A stretch of DNA of 64,000 nucleotides from WHUA01 sp963711215 (GTDB taxonomy: Bacteria > Pseudomonadota > Alphaproteobacteria > UBA8366): contig CAVQDH010000002.1 of assembly GCA_963711215.1 (NCBI GenBank), forward strand, positions 124,001 through 188,000. Direction: 5' to 3'. The translations under genes were made by a program, and so were the position numbers. Below the pieces are notes generated by a model, which saw only the letters and a list, made by a program, of their open reading frames with translations, searched no databases and was not told the origin of the DNA. Each line of letters opens with the position of its first letter. Within the stretch, counting starts at the first letter, position 1. Positions 63,899 to 64,000 of the stretch are shown in pieces.

Positions 63899-64000
63899 CG
63901 GCGCGCGCCGGCATCGAACCGCGCCCTGCATAGCCGCCGCGTATCGAATCCACCGGCAACCGGTATTGGAAGCGCTCGCCCTGTCGCCCTTTCGTGCGGC

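Noticed and set aside
1..64000. Mobile element, prophage, CRISPR array, tRNA or rRNA gene
   Set aside because: No transposase, integrase, direct-repeat array or RNA-gene pattern was found by eye. A tRNA scan could still reveal one in a gap I judged empty.

Overview
The window is a high-GC stretch from a heterotrophic bacterium. Gene content and layout suggest an alphaproteobacterium of the Hyphomicrobiales/Rhodospirillales kind: an ECF sigma factor with a membrane VWA protein, a urt-ure nitrogen locus, a CoxL-like enzyme and MmgE/PrpD genes. This taxonomic call is inference. I saw no rRNA, tRNA, CRISPR array, transposase, integrase or phage gene.

Layout. 0-2.2 kb (minus strand): ECF sigma factor and membrane VWA protein, cut by the left edge. 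2.3-7.5 kb: epimerase-like VOC protein, hydantoinase/5-oxoprolinase pair (hyuA-hyuB) and a TauD-type Fe/2OG dioxygenase. 7.9-19.2 kb: a complete urea locus, urtABCDE-ureDABCEFG plus a HupE/UreJ nickel permease, behind a near-perfect sigma-54 (-24/-12) promoter. 19.4-30.6 kb: LigI-like amidohydrolase, split sulfopyruvate-decarboxylase-like pair, five-gene dipeptide/oligopeptide ABC transporter, a small DUF3008-like gene, a heavily frameshifted TPP enzyme and a short MetE-like protein. 30.8-41.2 kb: C45 acyltransferase, two luciferase-like monooxygenases, CBS protein, cupin-like protein, TauD, CaiB/BaiF CoA-transferase, FAH hydrolase, flavin reductase and pirin. 41.3-54.3 kb: LysR regulator, orphan form-II CoxL-like subunit, carboxymuconolactone decarboxylase-like protein, OYE, three TauD enzymes, MBL hydrolase, two more luciferase-like proteins, CysK and an alpha/beta hydrolase. 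54.5-64 kb: TauD, MmgE/PrpD, MFS exporter, alcohol dehydrogenase, gamma-glutamyltransferase, second MmgE/PrpD and a CmcJ/NvfI-type oxygenase.

The first third is a coherent nitrogen-scavenging module: urea uptake, hydrolysis, and nickel supply and insertion. The remaining two thirds look like a catabolic patchwork of short, often divergent operons. It is unusually rich in oxygenases: six TauD-type dioxygenases, one CmcJ-type enzyme, four luciferase-like flavin enzymes and one flavin reductase. The enzyme mix points to uptake and breakdown of organic acids, amides, peptides and perhaps sulfonates, but no substrate can be assigned from sequence alone.

Data quality. At least twelve genes carry one or more single-base frameshifts while the translation either side stays conserved. 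One TPP enzyme has about ten. This looks more like indel errors in the consensus than real gene decay, and it matters for any gene-level reading: an apparent UrtB-UrtC fusion, for example, is an artefact.
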